In this document: piece after piece, positions 36,321 through 48,075 of the stretch
Layout: each line of letters starts with the position of its first letter
Numbering within the stretch: the stretch's first letter is position 1
DNA from: Bathymodiolus brooksi
Taxonomy: Eukaryota; Mollusca; Bivalvia; Mytilida; Modiolidae
Reading direction: 5' to 3'
Assembly: GCA_963680875.1 (NCBI GenBank)
Contig: OY804579.1
Span: 29,745,804 to 29,809,803 of the forward strand
Length of the DNA: 64,000 nucleotides
The notes under the pieces: model-generated
The model's database searches: none
Seen by the model: only the letters and a program-made list of their open reading frames with translations
What the model was told of the DNA's origin: nothing
Translations under genes and position numbers: made by a program

Positions 36321-37582
36321 ACCAGAGGCTCTCAAGAGCTTGTATCGTTCACCTGGTTATAAAAAGAACCAATTGGTTCTATGTAAAAACTATGACCTGC
36401 AGTGGTAGTCATCTTGGAATTCCGATCAACATAAAAAACACAAAGTTTGTAAAGGACCTTCCAATGATTGATGCACAATTTAGGTTCAATCAGTGCAATA
36501 GCTTCAGAGAAGAAAATATTTCTGTATTTTCCCATATGGTCCTGTGTTAATACTATGACCTGTGGTGGCAGCCATCTTGGATTTCCGATCGGCATAAAAA
36601 ACAGAAATTTTTAGAGGACCTTCAAATGATCATTCATGGGCAGTTTGGTTTCAACTGTCCAAGTGGTTTCAGAGAAGAAGCATTTTGAAACATTTTTCCC
36701 ATAGGGTCCAATGTTAAACTAAGTCCTGCCATAGCCGCCATTTTGAATTTCATATCGGAACAAAAAACCTAAAGTTTGTAGAGGACCATCCAATGAACAT
36801 TCATGTACAGTTTGGCTTTAATCATATTTGTAGTTTCTGAGAAGAAGGCATTTGAACATTTTCCCATAGGGTCCAATGTTAATATATGTCCTGCGGTGGC
36901 GGCCATCCTGGATTTCGGATCGGCATAAAAAAACAGAAACTTTGTAGAGGACCTTCCAATGATCATTCCTGGGCAGTTTGTTTTCAATTGTCCAAGTGGT
37001 TTCAGAGAAGAAGCATTTTGAAACATTTCTCCCATAGGGTCCAATGTTAAACTAAGTCCTGCCGTAGCCACCATTTTGAATTTCATATCGGAACAAAAAA
37101 CCTACAGTTTGTAGAGGACCATCCAATGAACATTCATGTACAGTTTGGCTTTAATCATATTTGTAGTTTCTGAAAAGAAGGCATTTGAACATTTTCCCAT
37201 AGGGTCCAATGTTAATCTATGTCCTGCGGTGGCAGCCATCTTGGATTTTGGATCGGCATAAAAAACAGAAACTTGGTAAAGGACATTCCAATGATTATTC
37301 ATTTACAGTTTGGGTTCAGTCAGTTCATTAGTTTCAGAGAAGAAGATCTTTAAAATTTCAGCCAATCAGAGCATATTATTGGCCCTGGCAGCCATGTTGA
37401 ATATCCAACTGGAACGAAAAACAGAAACTTTGTAGAGGACCATCCAAGGCACATTCCTGCTAATTTTGGTTCCAATTGGCCCAGTGGTTTTGGGATAAAA
37501 GCTTGAAATGTGAAAAGTTTACCGACGACGGATGCCAAGTGATGGCAATAGTTTACCTGGACCTTTGGTCCAGGTGAACTAA
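36321..37582 (+). mobile_element. Compact satellite-progenitor element, Helentron/Helitron-like ends
   Basis: The 5' end AACCAGAGGCTCTCAAGAGC forms a small hairpin (GCTCT CA AGAGC) and is followed by GTTCACCTGGTTATAAAAA. The interior holds about two 332-bp dimers of the same repeat as the big arrays, plus diverged first and last units. The 3' end has a GACGACGGATGCC stretch, a hairpin (TTACCTGGACC ... GGTCCAGGTGAACT) and CTAA at 37579-37582. A 3' hairpin followed by CTRR, a 5' subterminal copy of the hairpin arm and no TIR or TSD fit the Helitron/Helentron class. That class call is inference. There is no Rep/helicase gene, so the element is non-autonomous. It lies between SMG1 exons G and H. 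Confidence 0.8.
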
Positions 37583-37842
37583 TAAAAGGTTTTTATACCA
37601 ACATGAACATCTGATGTTCCCAGAAAACAAGTAAAATGTCTTAATTTCAGTTTTCAATGACACAGTAGTAAAAAAGGCCATAAGTGAGATGTTTTTTTTT
37701 CAATCATGACAAAAAAATGATATGTACAAATCAACAGGGAAAAATCAAACATCATTTTTAATATGCTAGATGTTGTATATACATAGTATATGAACAATGT
37801 CAACATCATGTCATATATCAGTTTAAATAGTATTACTTATAC

Positions 37843-38093
37843 CTTGCTAAATCATGTCTTCTCCATGCAGAATCCAAAGAGCTTGACAATGAACTAGCTT
37901 GGGTGAAGTGCATGTGTTGAAACTGTCCATTTCTAAGACACACATCTACAGCCTTTTTTCGTAAATCTTCTAATGGCACTTTGGATTCTGCTCCGACATC
38001 CTTAGTCTCTATCTCAGCAGTAACATCAACACCCAAAGCATCAACAAATACACACAACATGTAACCAAGAATCTGTGATGGGAATCCAATTAC
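37843..38093 (-). CDS. SMG1: SMG1 exon G (251 bp)
   Basis: The acceptor is cattacag and the donor is GCAAG followed by gtataag. It gives 83 codons and leaves two bases of an arginine codon. The peptide contains GVDVTAEIETKDVGAESKV and LDSAWRRHDLA, which match the vertebrate GVDIIAQVEAKDFGAESKV and YDTAWKKHDLV blocks almost residue for residue. This is the best conserved exon in the window. Confidence 0.95.
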
Positions 38094-38866
38094 CTGTAAT
38101 GTAAAATAAAACAAGATGGCTACACATAGCCATATGTCCCCAGCCGCAATAGAAAGAGGTGCAATGTGAGTATATCAACCATGTGATATATTTATATCAG
38201 CCCTTGAAGAAGATAGAAAAGCAATGGCATTTAGCCAATACAAAATACTGGGGAGTTGTGCTTCATAAAGGGATTATTAACTCATTACAAAATGTCAGAC
38301 CACAAATAAACAGCATGATGCCTTTCACATATGAACTTTTGTTACGTATCTTGAAATCCAAGGAATTGTTTATTTCAGAGATGTGCTGAGATGAGTCATG
38401 GGCAGACGAATAAGGTGAAAAAAAGTCATAAGTATGTACATGAAACATAAAGTCTGTATACAATAATCAGTTCTATAATGCCTATAAACTTTGTAGAATC
38501 AAAATGGTGGAATAGCAGGCTCATCTACATGTCATGACTAATAATCCTGCCAAATAGGAACAAATTCTGTAATACGGTTTCTGAGGAGTTTCGTTCACAA
38601 ATCGTCACAGGCGGACAGAGACCATTACTATGTCCCTCCATCGCAGATAGGCGGGGGACAAATATTGTATTCATGAACATCAATCATCAGTAATGTTAAA
38701 CGTAATGATGAATTCACAAAAATATTTAGTTGTATTTTCACTGCTGATAAGAAGACTGTATTTATAACAAGGTTCTGTCAACTATACACAAAAGCTTCTA
38801 TCAGAAGAAATACATGTAAGCTAACATTTGATTGAGAGATAAATAATTATGAATATTGGTACATAC
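38094..38866. other. Intron between exons F and G, mostly featureless
   Basis: Mostly unremarkable AT-rich intron. A weak inverted pair (ATGTCCCC near 38134 and GGGGGACAAAT near 38645) may mark an old 520-bp MITE, but the arms are short and imperfect. No coding sequence was found. Confidence 0.3.
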
Positions 38867-38949
38867 CTGCTTCCTTACATATTCAGCAATAAATCTTTTG
38901 ACAGGTCTAGCTAGCTGATCATCATCGTAACAGTTACCTCCCTCTAATC
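38867..38949 (-). CDS. SMG1: SMG1 exon F (83 bp)
   Basis: The acceptor is tttattag and the donor is AAGCAG followed by gtatgt. It completes a split glycine codon from exon E and then gives 27 codons. The peptide DDDQLARPVKRFIAEYVRKQ matches the vertebrate EDQMAKPIKAFTADFVRQ segment. The exon is short, but phase, order and similarity all agree. Confidence 0.9.
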
Positions 38950-39045
38950 CTAATAAAAACAAAACACATTTGAGTTTATATAATACATTTCTACATCTCA
39001 GTTTCTTGTTCATTGTTGACAAGACCATGTCCAACTGATTACAGG

Positions 39046-39297
39046 GGCCGACGTGATCGTATGGTAGCTGGATTTACAACTATCTATGTTATCAATGCCT
39101 ATCACCACTATAGTTGTGAGTTCGAACTCCGTTCATGGTGAGGTGTACTTGAAATAACATTATGTGATACCTTGGGACAGGTCGGTGGTTTTCTCCAGGT
39201 ACTCCGGTTTCCTCCACCAATAAAACTGACCGCCATGATATAACTTAAATATTGTTGAAAGTGGTGTTAAACACCATAAACCCAACCTAAACCAATA
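39046..39297 (+). mobile_element. tRNA-derived SINE, copy 4
   Basis: Plus strand: GGGGCCGACGTGATCGTATG head, GTGAGTTCGAACTCCG as a good pol III B box, ACTCCGGTTTCCTCCACCAA body and GTGGTGTTAAACACCATAAA tail. This is the best preserved copy in the window. It lies just upstream in coordinates of the intron between exons E and F, running opposite to the gene. Confidence 0.75.
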
Positions 39298-39383
39298 AAA
39301 CTGATTACTTTCCTCCAGATTCTTTTCTCAAAACAATACATCAATAATTTATGAGCATCTTAAAATATGATAGAACAATTCTT

Positions 39384-39412
39384 TTAACCCATTTTTTGGG
39401 TCAGGTGAGCTA
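39384..39412 (+). mobile_element. 3'-end relic of a hairpin/CTAA element
   Basis: AACCCATTTTTTGGGTCAGG then TGAGCTAAAA: a short hairpin followed by GTGAGCTAA, matching only the last 25-30 bp of the family. Intron between exons E and F. Confidence 0.4.
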
Positions 39413-39502
39413 AAAAAAAGAAAAAGAAGCCTTACTGAAGATATTATTGTAGCGAAGTTCATACATATAGATAAAGAAAGTAATCTCTATTAAGAGACAT
39501 AC

Positions 39503-39620
39503 CCTGTAGATTAGCAGCAAACTGAGTACACATGTGGAAAAACATCTGCATGGCTTGCAAACGTCTGATGAAGAACAAGCTGGATAAATATCCTCTTGTA
39601 TTACTGGTAAACGATGAAAG
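39503..39620 (-). CDS. SMG1: SMG1 exon E (118 bp)
   Basis: The acceptor is tttgtag and the donor is ACAGG followed by gtatgt. It enters in phase 0 and leaves in phase 1. The peptide includes LFFIRRLQAMQMFFHMC, matching the vertebrate FFLKRLQTIKEFFRLC segment. The donor could be moved by one base (CAG followed by ggtatg), but only the GT reading keeps the frame into exon F. Confidence 0.9.
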
Positions 39621-39945
39621 CTACAAAACAATCATATACTAATTATTAAAATTCAATAATTAAATATAATGAATAGTTCTAATATGAGTCTTGTTACTGA
39701 TAATGCCTGAAACATGTGAGACATTCTCTCTCCATAGTGGTTGGGAATATTTGCAATACATGTACCCTGTGTTTGTAGGTATATTTATATATCTATAAAT
39801 GTAGGTGTCCAGATCCTGCTGATTGAGGTAATAATTCAGATGTTTGAAGTGTAAAAGTGTTACCTATCTTATGTAACTATTAATCTACAGTATTATTATT
39901 TTTTGGACAACATTGTAAAACTTAATATTAAATTAGTACACTGAC

Positions 39946-40188
39946 CTGCATTGACTTTCCCTCTCTAACAGCGTCTACCTTCCTCCATACGTCAGGCACC
40001 TTTAAATTATCAATAGTCTCCATCAAATCTGTAAACTCATCTTCTAGACGAGTAAATAGTCCATCAAATCCCATTAACAACATCTGACCTGGAGTTAACT
40101 CAGACGAGTCAGAGTCACGGCCTTGTAGTAACTCCTGGTATTGCAACTGCATACGTTTAACAACTGTCATCATCTCTAAGTTGTCATT
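39946..40188 (-). CDS. SMG1: SMG1 exon D (243 bp)
   Basis: It is 81 codons in phase 0, with acceptor ctctgtag and donor ATGCAG followed by gtcagt. The motif GQMLLMGFDGLFTRLE near residue 35 and VPDVWRKVDAVRE near residue 65 match the conserved SMG1 pattern of QMLL..FDG.F followed by a WRK.D..RE helix. The middle part (RDSDSSELTP) is acidic and serine-rich and appears variable. This exon is among the strongest evidence for the gene identity. Confidence 0.94.
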
Positions 40189-40781
40189 CTACAGAGAGAT
40201 ATTAGCATCAATTAGAGCAGTTCACACATATTTATTATCTTTGAACATTTTTTTTATAAAATTATTGTAGTGTCATGAAAAATTAATTCTGCCATGTTTA
40301 TCATTTCTATGACCAAAAGAAGATAATCTATTTTTATATATTATAATTTATGGAGTTACGATTATCTTCCTTAAATTTTCGACGGCTATTTTCTTGGTAA
40401 CAAGACCATATATGGTATCAAGAACACACACATACAACAAAATCGTACAGATCAACCTTGCGGCTGAGTTATTCTTGACAACAACACGTTAGAATGGAGA
40501 AATTAGCAGAAAACGATCTTACCTATTTCTACCTCCGTCATGTTGTGATCGTCGTAACTGCAGTTACCACGATCAGTTTAACGCCAGTGATAACCGAAAT
40601 TCTGTATTTATAGGTCATACATCAAGCGCTCCATGTAGTTATCAATATACAACTATATCATATCAAATTTGTACTTGATATAATCCATGTAAATTAACCT
40701 TCCATTACAAACTCTATTGATGCAATTCCAGCAAATATTTTTTTCAAAACACAGTGGTTGTGATTATAAATCAAACTATAA

Positions 40782-41012
40782 TGCGATCACATGATAGTTG
40801 GATTTATAACTACCTATGCCTATCACCAATAACATTGTGAGTTTGAATCCCGCTCAGACGAGGTGTACTGGATACAACATTATGTGATAGTTTGTCAGTG
40901 AATTGCGACAGGTTGGCGGTGTTCTCCAGGTTTCCCCCAACAATAAAACTGACCGTCACGATACAACTGAAATATTGTTGAAAGTGGCATTAAACACCAT
41001 AATCTTAACCTT
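40782..41012 (+). mobile_element. tRNA-derived SINE, copy 5
   Basis: Plus strand: GCGATCACATGATAGTTGG head, TTGTGAGTTTGAATCCCGCT B-box part, CAGTGAATTGCGACAGGTTG body and GTGGCATTAAACACCATAAT tail. It lies in the intron between exons C and D, opposite to the gene. Confidence 0.72.
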
Positions 41013-41139
41013 AACCTCAAAACACAGCAAATGTAGGATCACCTATATTCTAAGCACTGATTGGTTGAATTACTTGTACCTCTACAAGCTATAAATAGAT
41101 ACATATATCTATACTATAAGGTAAAACATGTTTTCATAC

Positions 41140-41325
41140 CTCTATTCCCATAATGGCATTCCTATGTAAAAGTTCTAACTGTGATACTACAGTATCTAAT
41201 GGATGACTCATATCAGAGAACAATTTCTCCAACTCCTCTAAGGCATTACATACTGTTGGTTCCTGTGCCTGGATAGCTTTCAAAGCTTCAGGTAGAATTA
41301 TGGATCTAAAGTTTATATTTAACTC
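41140..41325 (-). CDS. SMG1: SMG1 exon C (186 bp)
   Basis: It is 62 codons in phase 0 on both sides, with acceptor gtttgtag and donor ATAGAG followed by gtatga. The peptide starts ELNINFRSIILPEALKA and ends LLHRNAIMGIE, matching the vertebrate ELNSNFR...PEAL and LRNAAMGLE blocks in position. Its 3' splice site lies about 65 bp from the edge of the 44-bp minisatellite. Confidence 0.91.
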
Positions 41326-41391
41326 CTACAAACAATAATATATAAAATCTAAGATTGTATATACATGTAGAAGTCATAGTAAAATTGTCTG

Positions 41392-44300
41392 TAAAGTTGG
41401 CCTAATCTAGTTATTGCTTGACTGAGAATTGACTTATATTCTGTCCTAATCTAGTTATTGTATGACAGAAAATCAACTTATATTCTGTCCTAATCTAGTT
41501 ATTGTATGACAGAGAATCAACTTATATTTAGTCCTAATCTAGTTATTGTATCATGGAGAATCAACTTATATTTTGTCCTAATCTAGTTATTGTATGAGAG
41601 AATCAACATATATTCTGTCCTGACCGAGAATAGACTTATATTTTGTCCTAATCTAGTTATTGTATGACGGAGAATCAACTTATATTCTGTCCTAATCTAG
41701 TTATTGTATGACATAGAATCGACTTATATTTTGTCCTAATCTAGTTATTGTATGACAGAGAATTGACTTATATTTTGTCCTAATCTAGTTATTGTATGAC
41801 AGAGAACCAACTTATATATATAATTATATTGTCCTAATCTAGTTATTGTATGACAGAGAATCAACTTATATTCTGTCCTAATCTAGTTATTGTATGACAG
41901 AGAATCAACTTATATTTTGCCCTAATCTAGTTATTGTATGAGAGAATCAACTTATATTTTGTCCTAATCTAGTTATTGTATGACAGAGAATCAACTTATA
42001 TTTTGTCCTAATCTAGTTATTGTATGACAGAGAATCAACTTATATTTTGTCCTAATATACATGTAGTTATTGTATGACAGAGAATCACCTTATATTTTGT
42101 CCTAATCTAGTTATTGTATGAGAGAATCAACATATATTCTGTCCTGACCGAGAATCAACTTATATTTTGTCCTAATCTAGTTATTGTATGACAGAGAATC
42201 AACTTATATTCTGTCCTAATCTAGTTATTGTATGACATAGAATCGACTTATATTTTGTCCTAATCTAGTTATTGTATGACAGAGAATTGACTTATATTTT
42301 GTCCTAATCTAGTTATTGTATGACAGAGAACCAACTTATATATATAATTATATTCTGTCCTAATCTAGTTATTGTATGACAGAGAATCAACTTATATTCT
42401 GTCCTAATCTAGTTATTGTATGACAGAGAATCAACTTATATTTTGCCCTAATCTAGTTATTGTATGAGAGAATCAACTTATATTTTGTCCTAATCTAGTT
42501 ATTGTATGACAGAGAATCAACTTATATTTTGTCCTAATCTAGTTATTGTATGACAGAGAATCAACTTATATTTTGTCCTAATATACATGTAGTTATTGTA
42601 TGACAGAGAATCACCTTATATTTTGTCCTAATCTAGTTATTGTATGACAGAGAATCAACTTATATTTTGTTCTAATCTAGTTATTGTATGAGAGAATCAA
42701 CATATATTCTGTCCTGACCGAGAATCAACTTATATTTTGTCCTAATCTAGTTATTGTATGACAGAGAATCAACTTATATTCTGTCCTAATCTAGTTATTG
42801 TATGACAGAGAATCAACTTATATTTTGCCCTAATCTAGTTATTGTATGAGAGAATCAACTTATATTTTGTCCTAATCTAGTTATTGTATGACAGAGAATC
42901 AACTTATATTTTGTCCTAATCTAGTTATTGTATGACAGAGAATCAACTTATATTTTGTCCTAATATACATGTAGTTATTGTATGACAGAGAATCACCTTA
43001 TATTTTGTCCTAATCTAGTTATTGTATGACAGAGAATCAACTTATATTTTGTCCTAATCTAGTTATTGTATGAGAGAATCAACATATATTCTGTCCTGAC
43101 CGAGAATCAACTTATATTTTGTCCTAATCTAGTTATTGTATGACGGAGAATCAACTTATATTCTGTCCTAATCTAGTTATTGTATGACAGAGAATGAACT
43201 TATATTTTGTCCTAATCTAGTTATTGTATGACAAAGAATCAACTTATATTTTGTCCTAATCTAGTTATTGTATGACAGAGAATCAACTTATATTTTGTCC
43301 TAATCTAGTTATTGTATGAGAGAATCAACATATATTCTGTCTTGACCGAGAATCGACTTGTATGTTGTCCTAATCTAGTTATTGTATGACGGAGAATCAA
43401 CTTGTATTTTGTCTTAATCTAGTTATTGTATGATGGAGAATCAACTTATATTCTGTCCTAATCTAGTTATTGTATGACAGAGAATCAACTTATATTCTGT
43501 CCTTAAATCTAGTTATTGTATGACAGAGAATCAACTTATATTTTGTCCTAATCTAGTTATTGTATGACAGAGAACCAACTTATATATATAATTATATTCT
43601 GTCCTAATCTAGTTATGGTATGACATAGAATCGACTTATATTTTTTCCTAATCTAGTTATTGTATGACAGAGAATCAACTTATATTTTGTCCTAATCTAG
43701 TTATTGTATGACAGAGAATCAACTTATATTCTGTCCTAATCTAGTTATTGTATGACAGAGAATCAACTTATATTTTGTCCTAATCTAGTTATTGTATGAC
43801 AGAGAATCAACTAATATATTCTGTCCTAATCTAGTTATTGTATGACGGAGAATCAACTTATATTTTGTCCTAATCTAGTTGTATGACAGAGAATCAACTT
43901 ATATTTTGTCCTAATCTAGTTATTGTATGACAGAGAATCAACTTAAATTTTGTCCTAATCTAGTTATTGTATGACCAAGAATGAACTTATATTTTGTCCT
44001 AATCTAGTTATTGTATGACAGAGAATCAACTAATATATTCTGTCCTAATCTAGTTATTGTATGACGGAGAATCAACTTATATTTTGTCCTAATATAGTTG
44101 TATGACAGAGAATCAACTTATATTTTGTCCAATCTAGTTATTGTATGACAGAGAATCAACTTATATTCTGTCCTAATCTAGTTATTGTATGACAGAGAAT
44201 CAACTTATATTTTGTCTTAATCTAGTTATTGTATGACAGAGAATCAACTAATATATTCTGTCCTAATCTAGTTATTGTATGACGGAGAATCAACTTATAT

Positions 44301-45045
44301 TTTGTCCTAATATAGTTGTATGACAGAGAATGAACTTATATTTTGTCCTAATCTAGTTATTGTATGACAGAGAATCAACTTATATTTTGTCCTAATCTAG
44401 TTATTGTATGACAGAGAATCAACTAATATATTCTGTCCTAATCTAGTTATTGCATGACGGAGAATCAACTTATATTTTGTCCTAATCTAGTTGTATGACA
44501 GAGAATCAACTTATATTTTGTCCAATCTAGTTATTGTATGACAGAGAATCAACATATATTCTGTCCTAATCTAGTTATTGTATGACAGAGAATCAACTTA
44601 TATTTTGTCCTAATCTAGTTATTGTATGACAGAGAATCAACTAATATATTCTGTCCTAATCTAGTTATTGTATGACGGAGAATCAACTTATATTTTGTCC
44701 TAATCTAGTTATTGTATGACAGAGAATCAACTAATATATTCTGTCCTAATCTAGTTATTGTATGACGGAGAATCAACTTATATTTTGTCCTAATCTAGTT
44801 GTATGACAGAGAATCAACTTATATTTTGTCCTAATCTAGTTATTGTATGACAGAGAATCAACTTATATTTTGTCCTAATCTAGTTATTGTATGACAGAGA
44901 ATCAACATATATTTTGTCCTAATCTAGTTATTGTATGACAGAGAATCAACTTATATTTTGTCCTAATCTAGTTATTGTATGACAGAGAATCAACTTATAT
45001 TTTGTCCTAATCTAGTTATTGTATGACAGAGAACTGACATATATT
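41392..45045. repeat. 44-bp minisatellite filling the intron between exons B and C
   Basis: About 80 units of GTCCTAATCTAGTTATTGTA plus TGACAGAGAATCAACTTATATTTT (44 bp). Frequent variants include a shorter GAGAGAATCAACATATATTC unit, a CTGACCGAGAAT unit that recurs at irregular 250-570-bp intervals, and longer units with TATATATAATTATATT. The array starts within about 65 bp of exon C and stops about 105 bp before exon B. No exon sequence is included, unlike in the 71-bp and 89-bp arrays. Confidence 0.93.
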
Positions 45046-45150
45046 TCTCAAGTACCAGTATCATAATATCTGTAACTCTAAGTTTCTATTATTTACTCTT
45101 ATCATTTAATATTTAGTTTATGTTCTAAAACAGTTACATAATATTGTTAC

Positions 45151-45225
45151 CTGTAGAGCAATGTAGACATTGTGTGTGGCCGATAGTGCTCGATGAAGAG
45201 ACTGGAAGTGTTCTAATTCTTGAAC
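45151..45225 (-). CDS. SMG1: SMG1 exon B (75 bp)
   Basis: It is 25 codons in phase 0 on both sides, with acceptor ttacag and donor CTACAG followed by gtaaca. The peptide ends ATHNVYIALQ, matching the vertebrate SMG1 stretch that ends in VYTSLQ just before ELN. The exon stands alone between two minisatellite introns, the 44-bp array downstream and the 72-bp array upstream. It is too short to be recognised without the flanking exons, but the splice sites and order fit. Confidence 0.86.
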
Positions 45226-45337
45226 CTGTAATCGATTAAAGTATGTTATGTCAAACAAGGCTACATCTTAAACTTCAGACTAAAATAAAAACAGGTTTCA
45301 AGTTGTATCTATAATGGGTAGTTGGTATGACTAATGA

Positions 45338-48075
45338 ATAATTGCTTTAACCAGGACCAATCAGGTACATTTGATTATACTTGACAAGATGTGTTGCGAG
45401 TGAGAAAGTGATTGTTGTTTAACCAGGACCAATCAGGTACATTTGATTATACTTAACAAGAAGTGTTGTGAGTGAGAAAGCGATTGTTGCTTAACCAGGA
45501 CCAATCAGGTACATTTGATTATACTTGACAAGAAGTGTTGTGAGAAAGTGATTGTTGTTTAACCAGGACCAATCAGGTACATTTGATTATACTTGACAAG
45601 ATGTGTTGTGAGTGAGAAAGTGATTGTTGTTTAACCAGGACCAATCAGGTACATTTGATTATACTTGACAAGATGTGTTGTGAGTGAGAAAGTGATTGTT
45701 GTTTAACCAGGACCAATCAGGTACAATTGATTATACTTGACAAGATGTGTTGTGAGAAAGTGATTGTTGTTTAATCTGGACCAATCAAGTACATTTGATT
45801 ATACTTGACAAGATGTGTTGTGAGTGAGAAAGTGATTGTTGTTTAATCTGGACCAATCAAGTACATTTGATTATACTTGACAAGATGTGTTGTGAGTGAG
45901 AAAGTGATTGTTGTTTAATCTGGACCAATCAAGTACATTTGATTATACTTGACAAGATGTGTTGTGAGTGAGAAAGTGATTGTTGTTTAACCAGGACCAA
46001 TCAGGTACATTTGATTATACTTGACAAGATGCGTTGTGAGTGAGAAAGTGATTGTTGTTTAACCAGGACCAATCAGGTACATTTGATTATACTTAACAAG
46101 ATGTGTTGTGAGAAAGTGATTGTTGTTTAACCAGGACCAATCAGGTACATTTGATTATACTTGACAAGATGTGTTGTGAGTGAGAAAGTGATTGTTGTTT
46201 AACCAGGACCAATCAGGTACATTTGATTATACTTGACAAGATGTGTTGTGAGTGAGAAAGTGATTGTTGTTTAACCAGGACCAATCAGGTACATTTGATT
46301 ATACTTGACAAGATGTGTTGCGAGTGAGAAAGTGATTGTTGTTTAACCAGGACCAATCGGGTACATTTGATTATACTTGACAAGATGTGTTGCGAGTGAG
46401 AAAGTGATTGTTGTTTAACCAGGACCAATCAGGTACATTTGATTATACTTGACAAGATGTGTTGTGAGTGAGAATGTGATTGTTGTTTAACCAGGACCAA
46501 TCAGGTACATTTGATTATACTTGACAAGATGTGTTGTGAGTGAGAAAGTGATTGTTGTTTAACCAGGACCAATCAGGTACATTTGATTATACTTGACAAG
46601 ATGTGTTGTGAGTGAGAAAGTGATTGTTGTTTAACCAGGACCAATCAGGTACATTTGATTATACTTGACAAGATGTGTTGTGAGTGAGAAAGTGATTGTT
46701 GTTTAACCAGGACCAATCAGGTACATTTGATTATACTTGACAAGATGTTTTGTGAGTGAGAAAGTGATTGTTGTTTAACCAGGACCAATCAGGTACATTT
46801 GATTATACTTGACAAGATGTGTTGTGAGTGAGAAAGTGATTGTTGTTTAACCAGGACCAATCAGGTACATTTGATTATACTTGACAAGATGTGTTGTGAG
46901 TGAGAAAGTGATTGTTGTTTAACCAGGACCAATCGGGTACATTTGATTATACTTGACAAGATGTGTTGTGAGTGAGAAAGTGATTGTTGTTTAACCAGGA
47001 CCAATCAGGTACATTTGATTATACTTGACAAGATGTGTTGTGAGTGAGAATGTGATTGTTGTTTAACCAGGACCAATCAGGTACATTTGATTATACTTGA
47101 CAAGATGTGTTGTGAGTGAGAAAGTGATTGTTGTTTAACCAGGACCAATCAGGTACATTTGATTATACTTGACAAGATGTGTTGTGAGTGAGAAAGTGAT
47201 TGTTGTTTAACCAGGACCAATCAGGTACATTTGATTATACTTGACAAGATGTGTTGTGAGTGAGAAAGTGATTGTTGTTTAACCAGGACCAATCAGGTAC
47301 ATTTGATTATACTTGACAAGATGTTTTGTGAGTGAGAAAGTGATTGTTGTTTAACCAGGACCAATCAGGTACATTTGATTATACTTGACAAGATGTGTTG
47401 TGAGTGAGAAAGTGATTGTTGTTTAACCAGGACCAATCAGGTACATTTGATTATACTTGACAAGATGTGTTGTGAGTGAGAAAGTGATTGTTGTTTAACC
47501 AGGACCAATCAGGTACATTTGATTATACTTGACAAGATGTGTTGTGAGTGAGAAAGTGATTGTTGTTTAACCAGGACCAATCAGGTACATTTGATTATAC
47601 TTGACAAGATGTGTTGTGAGTGAGAAAGTGATTGTTGTTTAACCAGGACCAATCAGGTACATTTGATTATACTTGACAAGATGTGTTGTGAGTGAGAAAG
47701 TGATTGTTGTTTAACCAGGACCAATCAGGTACATTTGATTATACTTGACAAGATGTGTTGTGAGTGAGAAAGTGATTGTTGTTTAACCAGGACCAATCAG
47801 GTACATTTGATTATACTTGACAAGATGTGTTGTGAGTGAGAGAGTGATTGTTGTTCAACCAGGACCAATCAGGTACATTTGATTATACTTGACAAGATGT
47901 GTTGCGAGTGAGAAAGTGATTGTTGTTTAACCAGGACCAATCAGGTACATTTGATTATACTTGACAAGATGTGTTGTGAGTGAGAAAGTGATTGTTGTTT
48001 AACCAGGACCAATCAGGTACATTTGATTATACTTGACAAGATGTGTTGTGAGAAAGTGATTGGTGTTTAATACCA
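45338..48075. repeat. 72-bp minisatellite in the intron between exons A and B
   Basis: About 38 units of roughly 72 bp: TTAACCAGGACCAATCAGGT, then ACATTTGATTATACTTGACA and AGATGTGTTGTGAGTGAGAA. A 68-bp form lacks GAGT. Units near 45770-45930 have TCTGGACCAATCAAG instead. Most units are nearly identical, so homogenisation or expansion is recent. Every unit carries a CCAAT-type motif (GGACCAATCAGG). No exon sequence is included. Confidence 0.94.

Noticed and set aside
38134..38653. Possible MITE with TGTCCCC ends
   Set aside because: The arms match over only about 8-12 bases with mismatches and no target duplication was found. Mentioned only as a weak possibility.
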